DNA from: JAFGXF01 sp963732595
GTDB taxonomy: Bacteria > Chloroflexota > Anaerolineae > Anaerolineales > Anaerolineaceae
Reading direction: 5' to 3'
DNA length: 64,000 nt
Assembly (NCBI GenBank): GCA_963732595.1
Contig: CAVSZZ010000002.1
Location: forward strand, 1,426,001-1,490,000
A model generated the notes under the pieces. The model was not told where the DNA came from, made no database searches, and saw only the letters and a list, made by a program, of their open reading frames with translations. Both the position numbers and the translations under genes were made by a program. How positions within the stretch are numbered: position 1 is the stretch's first letter; the number at the start of each line of letters is the position of its first letter. Below, piece after piece: positions 56,404-64,000 of the stretch.

Positions 56404-57625
56404 TCTCGGTGACCAAATCGTTCTCCACCCTGAACAACCTTCCGTTTACATTATAAATAGCCCCTGAGCAATCGCCCCTCTGCACGGCAGCCAGGAGCAG
56501 GTCCTGGATGGTCGCGGTGTCACCGGATTCGGCAATATTGATAATACCCAGCGAGCATTGTTGGGCAAGCGGAAAATGATCCTTGTCGGCGACCAGAAGT
56601 TCCACAGAATCGGCGTTGGCTACCAGTCGCGGGATATGGTAGCGATTAAAATCAGCCGAGTAGGGGGGCAGCATGTATTTTGCCCTGACCGCATAATCGA
56701 TCTCAAAAACACCCAGCAGTGGTTTTCGCGTCTGGGATGGCATCCCGACCAGGAATTCATTCATGTATTCCGTTCCAGGCCAGGCCCCATAGGTCAAGGC
56801 GATCATATTATCCAGCTGATCGAATAATTCCGGGCGACCGGCCATGGTCAGCAGTTGTTTCATGCGGATCTCGTTCTGCTGGTATTCGTATAACATGGCC
56901 GGACCATCCAGCTTGGCCAATTGTGGGTGGGTGTAGAAGTGGTTGTATGGCATCAGGTCGTGCTCGATACCCCACACGATCACCTTCGCCAGGGCTTCTT
57001 CCCAACCATCGGTTACGATGAACCAGGTTGTGGTGATATGGTTGCCATAGAGTTTGTCACCCAAATTGTAGAACAGGGAGGCGCTGTATCCGAAATCGGG
57101 GTGTTCCTGGTAGAACTCCCACAGGATGCCCATCCCCGAGCGATTTGAAGGGGTCCCATCTTCATTTAAATATAATTGATCAGCAAAATAAAGATCGTCC
57201 ACTGCCAGGATCAATGGCCGGCGGCCTATTTCTACAGTCAAATCCCCACGGATCCAATCCTCAAGTGGAACCAGTGAATACCCGGCGTCATAAAGCGACT
57301 GAAGCTGGCTGCGGAAATCGCTGTACTTCACCTTCATGGAATCAGAAACATCCTCGGGATTGTCATTTTTAAAATGGTGATAGGTTAAAATGGGCACGCT
57401 TGGGTCAGAATCGTAATAGGTGGCGACCAGCGAGGTCTGATCCGCCCTCAGGGTTGCAGTGAGGGTGGCGATCGGAGTAGTCGGGATTGTTTGAGTCGCA
57501 GGAATCGTCGGAGGTGCGGGCGTGGGGATCTCCGTTGCAGATGGGGATGCGCAGGCATTCAATCCGATAACGAATATGACGATGATCAGCCAGGAGCGGC
57601 GATGAAATTGGATAGGGCTTGTCAT
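56384..57625 (-). CDS. Polysaccharide-deacetylase-like lipoprotein
   Basis: 413 aa. Signal 'RRSWLIIVIFVIGLNACAS' with a Cys at about residue 25 (lipobox-like L-N-A-C), a Pro/Thr-rich linker to 60, then a NodB-type fold: 'VPILTYHHFKND' (about 79), 'SQLQSLYDAGYSLVPLEDW', and 'LILAVDDLYFADQLYL' where canonical deacetylases have 'TFDDG'. Gly is replaced by Leu, so the metal site may be altered. Middle region 'TTWFIVTDGWEEAL...HDLMPYNHFYTHPQ' supplies possible His ligands. Surface location and fold are likely, catalytic activity is not certain. Confidence 0.7.
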   Translation of the reverse strand: MTSPIQFHRRSWLIIVIFVIGLNACASPSATEIPTPAPPTIPATQTIPTTPIATLTATLRADQTSLVATYYDSDPSVPILTYHHFKNDNPEDVSDSMKVKYSDFRSQLQSLYDAGYSLVPLEDWIRGDLTVEIGRRPLILAVDDLYFADQLYLNEDGTPSNRSGMGILWEFYQEHPDFGYSASLFYNLGDKLYGNHITTTWFIVTDGWEEALAKVIVWGIEHDLMPYNHFYTHPQLAKLDGPAMLYEYQQNEIRMKQLLTMAGRPELFDQLDNMIALTYGAWPGTEYMNEFLVGMPSQTRKPLLGVFEIDYAVRAKYMLPPYSADFNRYHIPRLVANADSVELLVADKDHFPLAQQCSLGIINIAESGDTATIQDLLLAAVQRGDCSGAIYNVNGRLFRVENDLVTEITIPLP

Positions 57626-57647
57626 ATTAATGATTTTACCATATCAA

Positions 57648-57682
57648 AATCCTGCCTGCCGGCAAGGGAAACCGGCAGGCAG
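57648..57682 (-). terminator. Terminator of the first beta-helix gene (minus strand)
   Basis: CTGCCTGCCGG (57652-57662) pairs with CCGGCAGGCAG (57672-57682); read on the minus strand the stem is followed by GATTTTGATA. Confidence 0.8.
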
Positions 57683-57708
57683 AACGATCCATTGATCCAG
57701 AGAATTTA

Positions 57709-59403
57709 TTATCTTTTTATGATCGGCAGGAAGAATTGCAGGTAAGCCGGCCAGTACTCATCCGCACCCAGGTCGGCAGGATACATCAGGCCGCTGGGAG
57801 GATACGGGCGATACTGCCCATCGATATCCCGGTGAAGTCCAACGATTCCAGGCCCGATGTCGATGGCATCCGAATTGGATTGGATATGGTAATCCCCATT
57901 GGCCGGATTGACGAAATTTGGATTGTTGTTACCGGTCCCATCATCGAGGCAGTCGATGCAGGTGAAGCCATTTCCTCCTGGACCATCATCATCGCCATAA
58001 GGATAATAATCGTTATACATCAAGTGGTAATCGATGGATATCGATCCGGATGTATGCTCATCCTTGAAGCCGTAGTATTGGTTCGCGACGATCCCTTGTG
58101 AGAAATAGCCATTGACATAATTTCCGATCCGGTAACCACGATCAGAGGTTCCTGAACCGTTAAATGCCACCGTATTGAAATAGAATTGGACATCGGCAGG
58201 CTCCCCTTCCAATCCCCATATGTACACATTGGATTCCGCATGATCTGCGATGATGTTATTTGCGACCCAGGCAGACCCGCGTGTGATTTGCAGGCCGCGG
58301 TTTGCATCAGAATTGATGATGTAGTTTCGTTGAATGTTTGAAGATGTTCGATTCAACATGACGACAACACCATTCAGGTTGTCGGTGATGATATTATCGA
58401 GGATGTCCACGGAAGAATCGTAAGCATAAATCACCGTGCCTTCCAGCCATTCCAACCCGGTTAGATTCTGTTCGTGGAACTCATTCCGGCTGATCAGGAT
58501 CGATTCAGCGTCTTCCAACGCGATGGCAGCGCCCCTGCCATCGTAAGGGGCACTGGCTGCCTCGTTGTACCAGAAATAGTTCTCAGAGATTTCTGATTCA
58601 ACCCCACAGACATTCAGGAAGACTGCACCGCCAATACCTTTATAGTTCGAAGTGTTGGCGGCGTTTGAATAGAACTCGTTGTTAAGGATCTTGATGGCCG
58701 TGCTACCAGAGGCGTACACCGCCCCCCCAACGCCAATACGCGAGCTCTCACTTACAGCAACATTGCCCATGAACAGGTTATTTCGAATGATCGGAGAACC
58801 GGATTCAACATAGATCGCTCCACCGCAAACCGGCAAACCGCCTGAAAGGATGGATTCGCAAGCGGCATCACTGCCGAGGGTTATGTTTGCATACCCGTTG
58901 ATCATCCTGAATCCATCGATCACGCTCATATTGGTGTGGCCGAGTACTGAGACGATTCGGTAGGAATCCTGGCCATCCAGAATGGTCAGGTTGGCATCCG
59001 GGTTGATCACCGGTGGAATACCCGCGGATAGATTGCCATCCCAACCACCGTAGAGATATACCGTTATATCAAGTGTGAGCAGTGTGGCAGGTGTCACCGT
59101 ATGGCCCAGGTTGGTTGCCGTATAAGTGCCCTTTTTAAAAATAAATGTGTCCCCGCTCAGTGCAGACGACCAGGCCGTCAGGAAATCACAGGGGTCACTT
59201 TTAGCGCAGCTGGCTGTAGATGTATCTTCCGGCTTGATATAAAAGGTGACCGGGGCTGACGGACTTTTACGGGCCGACCCAATAGTGGAATCGATTGGCT
59301 TAACATCATCCATAGCCTGTGCATCCAGGGGTATGAAGAGAATAAATATTAAGATGCCCACCAGAATGATGTGCTTGATTTGTCTAAACCAGTGTGAAGT
59401 CAT
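57709..59403 (-). CDS. Secreted right-handed parallel beta-helix protein A
   Basis: 564 aa. Signal peptide 'HIILVGILIFILFIPLDAQA'. First strands 'VTFYIKPEDTSTASCAKSDPC' with paired cysteines, then 'GDTFIFKKGTYTATNLG' and 'TVYLYGGWDGN', typical of pectate-lyase-like surface proteins. Rungs from about 150 to 480 ('IRNNLFMGNVAV', 'IKILNNEFYSNAANT', 'ILISRNEFHEQN', 'ILDNIITDNLNG'). C-terminal module 'NPNFVNPANGDYHIQSNSDAIDIG' and 'DIDGQYRPYP', 'DLGADEYW', then 'YLQFFLPIIKR'. Likely binds or remodels polysaccharide. ATG has GGAGGAG. Confidence 0.85.
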   Translation of the reverse strand: MTSHWFRQIKHIILVGILIFILFIPLDAQAMDDVKPIDSTIGSARKSPSAPVTFYIKPEDTSTASCAKSDPCDFLTAWSSALSGDTFIFKKGTYTATNLGHTVTPATLLTLDITVYLYGGWDGNLSAGIPPVINPDANLTILDGQDSYRIVSVLGHTNMSVIDGFRMINGYANITLGSDAACESILSGGLPVCGGAIYVESGSPIIRNNLFMGNVAVSESSRIGVGGAVYASGSTAIKILNNEFYSNAANTSNYKGIGGAVFLNVCGVESEISENYFWYNEAASAPYDGRGAAIALEDAESILISRNEFHEQNLTGLEWLEGTVIYAYDSSVDILDNIITDNLNGVVVMLNRTSSNIQRNYIINSDANRGLQITRGSAWVANNIIADHAESNVYIWGLEGEPADVQFYFNTVAFNGSGTSDRGYRIGNYVNGYFSQGIVANQYYGFKDEHTSGSISIDYHLMYNDYYPYGDDDGPGGNGFTCIDCLDDGTGNNNPNFVNPANGDYHIQSNSDAIDIGPGIVGLHRDIDGQYRPYPPSGLMYPADLGADEYWPAYLQFFLPIIKR

Positions 59404-59613
59404 GGTGCTCCTCCTGATTCTTCTGGTAGCCGAGGTGCAGCAATTCGGTTGTATACCCGTCCCGTTGATTCATTAAAACCGATAATCGAGAAATCTGCAA
59501 GATAATGAAAGCAGGTCTCGTGAATCGCCGTGCTTGACTTTGATAGAATCGGTGAACCCCATGATTGTATTTACTGATCAGAGGCTGGATGATCACCTGC
59601 TGTCAATCACTGA
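59404..59613. other. 210-bp gap between the two beta-helix genes
   Basis: Holds the SD of the left gene (AGGAGGAGCACC) and presumably its promoter. No gene and no clear terminator for the right gene were found. Confidence 0.6.
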
Positions 59614-61251
59614 TTATTTCCTGATGAGTGGCAGGAACCAGCCCCAGAACTCATCTGCCCCAAGGTCGGCGGCGTTCATCATGCCATGCGGTGGATTGGG
59701 CCGCACCTGACCGTCGATGTCCGTGTTCAAGCCACCAAATCCCATTCCCTTGTCGCGGGCAGCAGAATTGGGGCCGATGTGGAAATTGGCATCACTGGTA
59801 AAGACAGAATTGATAAAATCCGGATTACCTCCGGAGGTGTAGTGGGCTTCGAACGTGCCCGCGGTGAATGTGTCGTAGTTTGTGTTGTTGTTATACAGGA
59901 GATTGGTGTCGAGGTAGATCAAGCCGTGCTCATGCCCACTGCTCTTGAAACCGTAGTACTGGTTGGCCACAATACCATGATAGAAGGAAGCATTCACGTA
60001 GTCAGCGACGACGACTCCACGGTCTTCCGTTCCGGTTGAGGTAAAGGCGATGGTCGTGTAATAAAACACCGCTTCGGCATAGTTGGTTTCATTGCCCAGC
60101 AGGATGATATTCCCATCAGTATGGTTGGCGATGATATTGTTGGTGGCTACGACTGTCCCTCGTGGGGCCCCCCCGTTGATATATAGACCATACAGGGCTT
60201 CCGGATTATTCAAGGTATTCCGGTTCAAGGATGCCACGGAGGAATTCAAGACTAAAACGGTTCCATGACTGTTATCCACAAATTGATTGTCATTGATGGT
60301 CAGGGTAGACATGGTTGATTTTAAGGCCGATCCACTCAGGTTCTCTGATCCCACCAGGTTATTTGAAATGAATTGATTCCGCAGCACCTGGGCTCCAGTG
60401 AAATCAATGACGGCCCCGGCTCCCCATCCGGTATAGGCTGAGCTTGTCGCGTTGTTGGATTGAATGATATTGTCACTGACCTCGACACTTGGTCCGCAAT
60501 TGTAAAGATGTATACCGCCCCCGTAACCTTCGCCCACACCATTACTGGCGGAGTTGCCGATGATCCAATTCTCAGAGATCACCAGCGATGGACTTGCATT
60601 GGCGTAGATGGCGCCACCGACACCATCCAGGTCGGCATCTGAGTAGACGGCATTGTTGAATGAAAAGATGTTGTCATGGATGTTCGGGGAGGCTTCGTAG
60701 ATATAGACACCACCACCACAGGCACCGGTTGAAATACCCATGGCATCGCAGTGTGTGTTTAAGGCATTCTCACCATTTCCGGCTGTGATCAGGAAACCAG
60801 CAATGGTGGATGTGTTGCTTCCGCCGGTTACGTTTATGATGCGGGTGGTGTACCCGCCGTTCAGAATGGATTGATAATTTAAGGGATCCAGCGTGGGGTT
60901 AACCCCGGCGGTAGGATCACCGTCCCAGCCGCCATAGATGTGGGTGGTCTTCGACTCCAGCCAGATCAGATAGCCCAGATCGGCAGGCCAGCCCATATCA
61001 TCTTGATGATACGTGCCTTGCTTAAAGATGATGATGTCCCCGATAACAGAAGATGCATACGCATTGGCAAAATGGCAGGGGTTGCTGGCCAGGCAGGGGA
61101 GGGGACCGTCACCACTTGGTTCCACATACCAGTACCGCGGGGCAGATGGTACCGGCCTATATGATGCGCTAGTGGGATCGATGGAGGAATAGGCATCGAA
61201 TAAAATAACGGATATAAGGCTTACGATGACGATGGAGATCGTTTTTTTCAT
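59614..61251 (-). CDS. Secreted right-handed parallel beta-helix protein B
   Basis: 545-aa paralogue of protein A. Signal 'TISIVIVSLISVILFDAYSS'. Shared layout: 'RYWYVEPSGDGPLPCLASNPCHFANAYA', 'GDIIIFKQGTYHQDD', 'THIYGGWDGDPTAG', rungs such as 'ISENWIIGNSASNG', 'VSDNIIQSNNAT', 'LTINDNQFVDNS', the 'HGIVANQYYGFK' block nearly identical to that of A, and the C-terminal 'NPDFINSVFTSDANFHIGPNS', 'DIDGQVRPNPP', 'DLGADEFWGWFLPLIRK'. Tandem duplication followed by divergence is clear. Ends in the same tail motif. ATG has GAGGAG. Confidence 0.85.
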   Translation of the reverse strand: MKKTISIVIVSLISVILFDAYSSIDPTSASYRPVPSAPRYWYVEPSGDGPLPCLASNPCHFANAYASSVIGDIIIFKQGTYHQDDMGWPADLGYLIWLESKTTHIYGGWDGDPTAGVNPTLDPLNYQSILNGGYTTRIINVTGGSNTSTIAGFLITAGNGENALNTHCDAMGISTGACGGGVYIYEASPNIHDNIFSFNNAVYSDADLDGVGGAIYANASPSLVISENWIIGNSASNGVGEGYGGGIHLYNCGPSVEVSDNIIQSNNATSSAYTGWGAGAVIDFTGAQVLRNQFISNNLVGSENLSGSALKSTMSTLTINDNQFVDNSHGTVLVLNSSVASLNRNTLNNPEALYGLYINGGAPRGTVVATNNIIANHTDGNIILLGNETNYAEAVFYYTTIAFTSTGTEDRGVVVADYVNASFYHGIVANQYYGFKSSGHEHGLIYLDTNLLYNNNTNYDTFTAGTFEAHYTSGGNPDFINSVFTSDANFHIGPNSAARDKGMGFGGLNTDIDGQVRPNPPHGMMNAADLGADEFWGWFLPLIRK

Positions 61252-61390
61252 GCTGTCGCTCCTCTTTTAGGTTCCCCGGGTGATATTGAGGGCTGCGATG
61301 GGTGTGTTTCTCTTATTAATAATACCTGATGCTAGTGGGATTTACAATAGTTCGTAAATACATTAGTGATTAAACATAAAGGATCGGAAC

Positions 61391-61425
61391 TGTAGAAAGA
61401 GCGCCATCAAGGCGCTCTTTCTACA
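61391..61425. terminator. Terminator of the MBG-repeat gene
   Basis: 15-bp perfect stem (61391-61405 with 61411-61425) around ATCAA, with AGAAAGA/TCTTTCT at its base. Confidence 0.85.
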
Positions 61426-61460
61426 CAATGATCGTATTGCTCCGAGCGAATAGTGATGAC

Positions 61461-64000
61461 TTACGGCCTGATGATTATTGGCAGGAAGATTCGGTATGGG
61501 TAGATGGTCAGGAAGTCTCCAACAAAGGTGATCTCGTAATCCTCTGTCAGTGCCAGGTTGCCGATGGTGATGGCATAGGTACCTGCTGCTTCACCCGGAT
61601 CGCGACTGAGGGTGCCCGTAAAGGCATCCGAGAAGGCCAGTGATCCTGCTGTGATCGTATAGGTAAACGTCGGGTCAGCCGTACCGATCAGCTTGGACAT
61701 GGCATCTGCTGTGATCGTAAGAGGGCGTTTGGTGACGGTCAGGTTTGCACCCACAAATGTCAGGTTGTAGTTAGTGCCCAGGCTCAACGTGCCCTGGCTT
61801 ATGGCATATGGCGAGCCGGCAACATTCTCACCGGCGACACGCTCCAGGGCACCGCTGAAGGTGTCCGAGAGAGCCAGTGAGCCTGTTGTGATCGCATAGG
61901 TCAGGGTGGGATCTGCATCCCCATAAGTCTTGGACAGGGCATCCGCGGTGATCGTGATAGGACGCTCACCCACCGTGAACCTGCCATCGACATAAGCGAT
62001 GTCATAATTCTCCAACCCGTTGCCTACGGCTTCACTGGCAACGATGGCATAGGGGGAATCGGCCACTATTGCGGTGGCGGGAGCGCCATCGCTGGTCAGG
62101 GTTACGCTGGACACGGTATCGGAGTTGACCAGGCCATCCGGAGTAAACTCAGTACCCAGGAAAGTGAAGGAATCACCGTAGGTTTTGCTTTGGTCAGCAC
62201 CGGTGATGGTGAGGTCCTTGGGGTCAACGAATAAGTGACCGATACCATAGATAATATGGTAGTTTTCCAAGCCAGTGCCCGCAGCATTATCGGAAAGGAT
62301 GTCATGACTACCAACATTGGCTACGGCGCCGACACCATCGCTGGAGAGCTCCACGTAGGTGATGGCGTCACCGTTTATAGTAACGAGTCTAGGAGCAGTG
62401 AACTCAGTGCCCAGGAAAGTGAAGGGGTCGCCGTATGTCTTATGCAGCTCATCAGGGAAAATCGTGAGTTCCCGCAGACCAACCGTGAGGCTGCCATCGA
62501 CATAATCGATATCATAATTGTCCAAGCCCGGTACCAGTGGCCGCACTGGCGACGATAGCATAAGGGGAACCGGCCACCGTTGCCGCGCCGAGAGCGCCAT
62601 CACTGGTCAATGTCACACTGGAGACGGTATCGGCGTTGACGAGATCATCCAGAGTGAATTCTGTACCCAGGAAAGTGAAGACATCACCATAGGTCTTGCC
62701 TTGATCATCGGCAGTGATGGTGAGGGTCTTGAGTCCAACCGTGAAGTTGCCATCAGCGTAGGTCGATGGCATAGTTCTCCAGCCCGGTACCAATAGCCGC
62801 ACTGGCGACAATGGTATAAGGGGATCCGGCCACTATTGCAGTGGCTGGAGCGCCATCGCTGGTCAGGGTCACACTGGAGACGGTATCGGAGTTGACGAGG
62901 CCAGTCCGGAGTGAACTCAGTGCCCAGGAAGGTGAAGGCATTACCATAGGTCTTACCTTGATCATCGGCAGTGATGGTGAGGGTCTTGGTATCGACCGTG
63001 AAACTGCCATCTACATAAGCGATAGTCATAGTTCTCCAGGCCGGTACCAGCGACCGCACTGGCGACGATGGCATAGGGGGAACCGGAGACGGTAGCTGTG
63101 GCGGTTGCGCCGTCACTGGTCAGAGCCACACTGGTGACGGTATCGGAGTTGACGAGGCCATCCGGAGTGAACTCAGTACCCAGGAAAGTAAAGGCATCAC
63201 CATAGGTTTTACCTTGATCATCGGCAGTGATGGTGAGGTCCTTGGTATCGACCGTGAAACTGCCATCGACATAAGCGATATCATAATTGTCCAAGCCTGT
63301 ACCAGTGGCCGCACTGGCGACGATGGCATAGGGGGAACCGGAGACGGTAGCTGTGGCGGTTGCGCCGTCACTGGTCAGAGCCACACTGGTGACGGTATCG
63401 GAGTTGACCAGACCAGCAGGAGTGAACTCTGTGCCTGAGAAGGTGACAGCATCACCGTAGGTCTTGCTTTGGTCATCGGCGGTGATGGAGAGTTCCCGGA
63501 GAATAACTGTGAGGCTGCCATCGACATAAGCGATGTCATAGTTCTCCAACCCGGTGCCAACAGCGGCACTGGCAACGATAGCATAAGGGGATCCAGCGAC
63601 CGTTGTGGTGGCGGGAGCGCCATCGCTTGTCAGGGTCACGCTGGTGATGGTATCGGAGTTGACCAGGCCATCCGGGGTGAACTCAGTACCCAGGAAAGTG
63701 ATGGCATCGCCATACGTCTTGGACTGATCATTGGAGGTGATGGTGAGGTCCTTGGGATCGACCGTGAAGCTGCCATCGACATAAGCGATGTCATAATTAT
63801 CCAAACCGGTGCCAACAGCGCTACTGGCAACGATGGCATATGGGGACCCGGTCACAGTTGCAGCGGTCGGAGCACCAGAACTCGTTAGGGTCACGCTGGT
63901 GACGGTATCGGAGTTGACCAGGCCATCCGGGGTGAACTCAGTACCCAGGAAAGTGATGGCATCGCCATACGTCTTGGACTGATCATTGGAGGTGATGGTG
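61461..64000 (-). CDS. MBG-domain repeat surface protein (N-terminus beyond the right edge), four apparent +1 shifts
   Basis: At least 845 residues of a fibrillar secreted protein; start lies beyond 64000. At least eight MBG-type repeats of 85 aa ('LTITADDQSKTYGD', 'FLGTEFTPDGLVNSDTV', 'SVTLTSDGA', 'GSPYAIVASAA.GTGL.NYDI.YVDG'), then two shorter MBG_2 modules ('TITADALSKTYGDADPTLTY', 'LTITADAMSKLIGTADPTFTY'), then the tail 'YPYRIFLPIIIRP'. Frames change near 63028, 62903, 62765 and 62528, each an extra base, and all restore the repeat. Stalk-like adhesin or surface-layer role is inferred. Confidence 0.8.
61960..64000 (-). repeat. Tandem 255-bp coding repeats
   Basis: Period 255 bp = 85 codons, visible in 'CGACCGTGAA.CTGCCATC' at about 63250, 63505 and 63760. 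The 105 bases at 63896-64000 are almost identical to 63641-63745, which points to recent duplication or gene conversion. Such arrays are prone to misassembly. Confidence 0.85.

Noticed and set aside
61960..64000. CRISPR-like array at the right edge
   Set aside because: The period is 255 bp, in frame and protein-coding; there are no short repeats with unique spacers.

Overview
The window looks like a chromosome segment of an anaerobic Chloroflexota bacterium, most likely class Anaerolineae. This is inferred from gene content: a trkA / rpmH-rnpA-yidD-yidC-khpB block, a SelB factor, an F420-type deazaflavin nitroreductase, NuoL/N-like membrane subunits outside complex I, and very large secreted Ig, beta-helix and MBG-repeat proteins. 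No rRNA, tRNA, CRISPR array or phage was seen.

Layout. 0-4.3 kb: the rpmH/rnpA/yidD/yidC/khpB translation and membrane-insertion operon, with a beta-propeller lipoprotein inserted between yidD and yidC. 4.3-12.9 kb: pyrimidine-nucleoside phosphorylase, an alkaline-phosphatase-fold membrane protein, two paralogous lipoproteins, UDP-glucose dehydrogenase, folD, and a GT-C membrane protein bracketed by 88-bp direct repeats. 13-24.7 kb: a catabolic island with 8-oxoguanine deaminase, a GntR regulator, a PyrB-like carbamoyltransferase, a YgeW-like carbamoyltransferase, carbamate kinase, two fold-type-II PLP enzymes and a dihydropyrimidinase/hydantoinase. Two copies of one GntR/FadR-type operator (TTGTCYGACAA) sit in the two main promoters, so the island probably forms one regulon. 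The gene set resembles the anaerobic purine/urate breakdown genes known from E. coli (ssnA, ygeW, ygeX, hyuA, yqeA), in which carbamoyl phosphate is used to make ATP. 24.7-31.4 kb: three NuoL/N-type membrane subunits, a coiled-coil protein and SelB. 31.4-40.5 kb: a LuxR-type regulator behind a promoter with a LexA-like operator, a MacA-MacB efflux system, an Ldh-family dehydrogenase, an HprK/PEPCK-like P-loop protein and oligoendopeptidase F. 40.7-64 kb: a surface and secretome island with a ~2.5-kDa-residue-scale (about 2,545 aa) Ig/OB/PHP protein, an ExeM/NucH-type extracellular nuclease, a small lipoprotein, a DUF5666-type protein, a CoA-binding protein, an SDR, a polysaccharide-deacetylase-like lipoprotein, two parallel beta-helix proteins, and an MBG-repeat protein running off the right edge.

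Most striking: all five large secreted proteins end in one short C-terminal tail, [F/L]-L-P-[I/V/L/M]-[I/V]-(x)-[R/K]-(P). They otherwise share little, so the tail looks like an uncharacterised sorting or anchoring signal.

Quality warning. Many conserved genes are split by single-base indels. I count about 28 apparent +1 and 4 apparent -1 shifts by hand, including a compensating pair inside one gene. This looks like insertion-biased sequencing error, so I annotate split genes as single loci and give the approximate shift positions.
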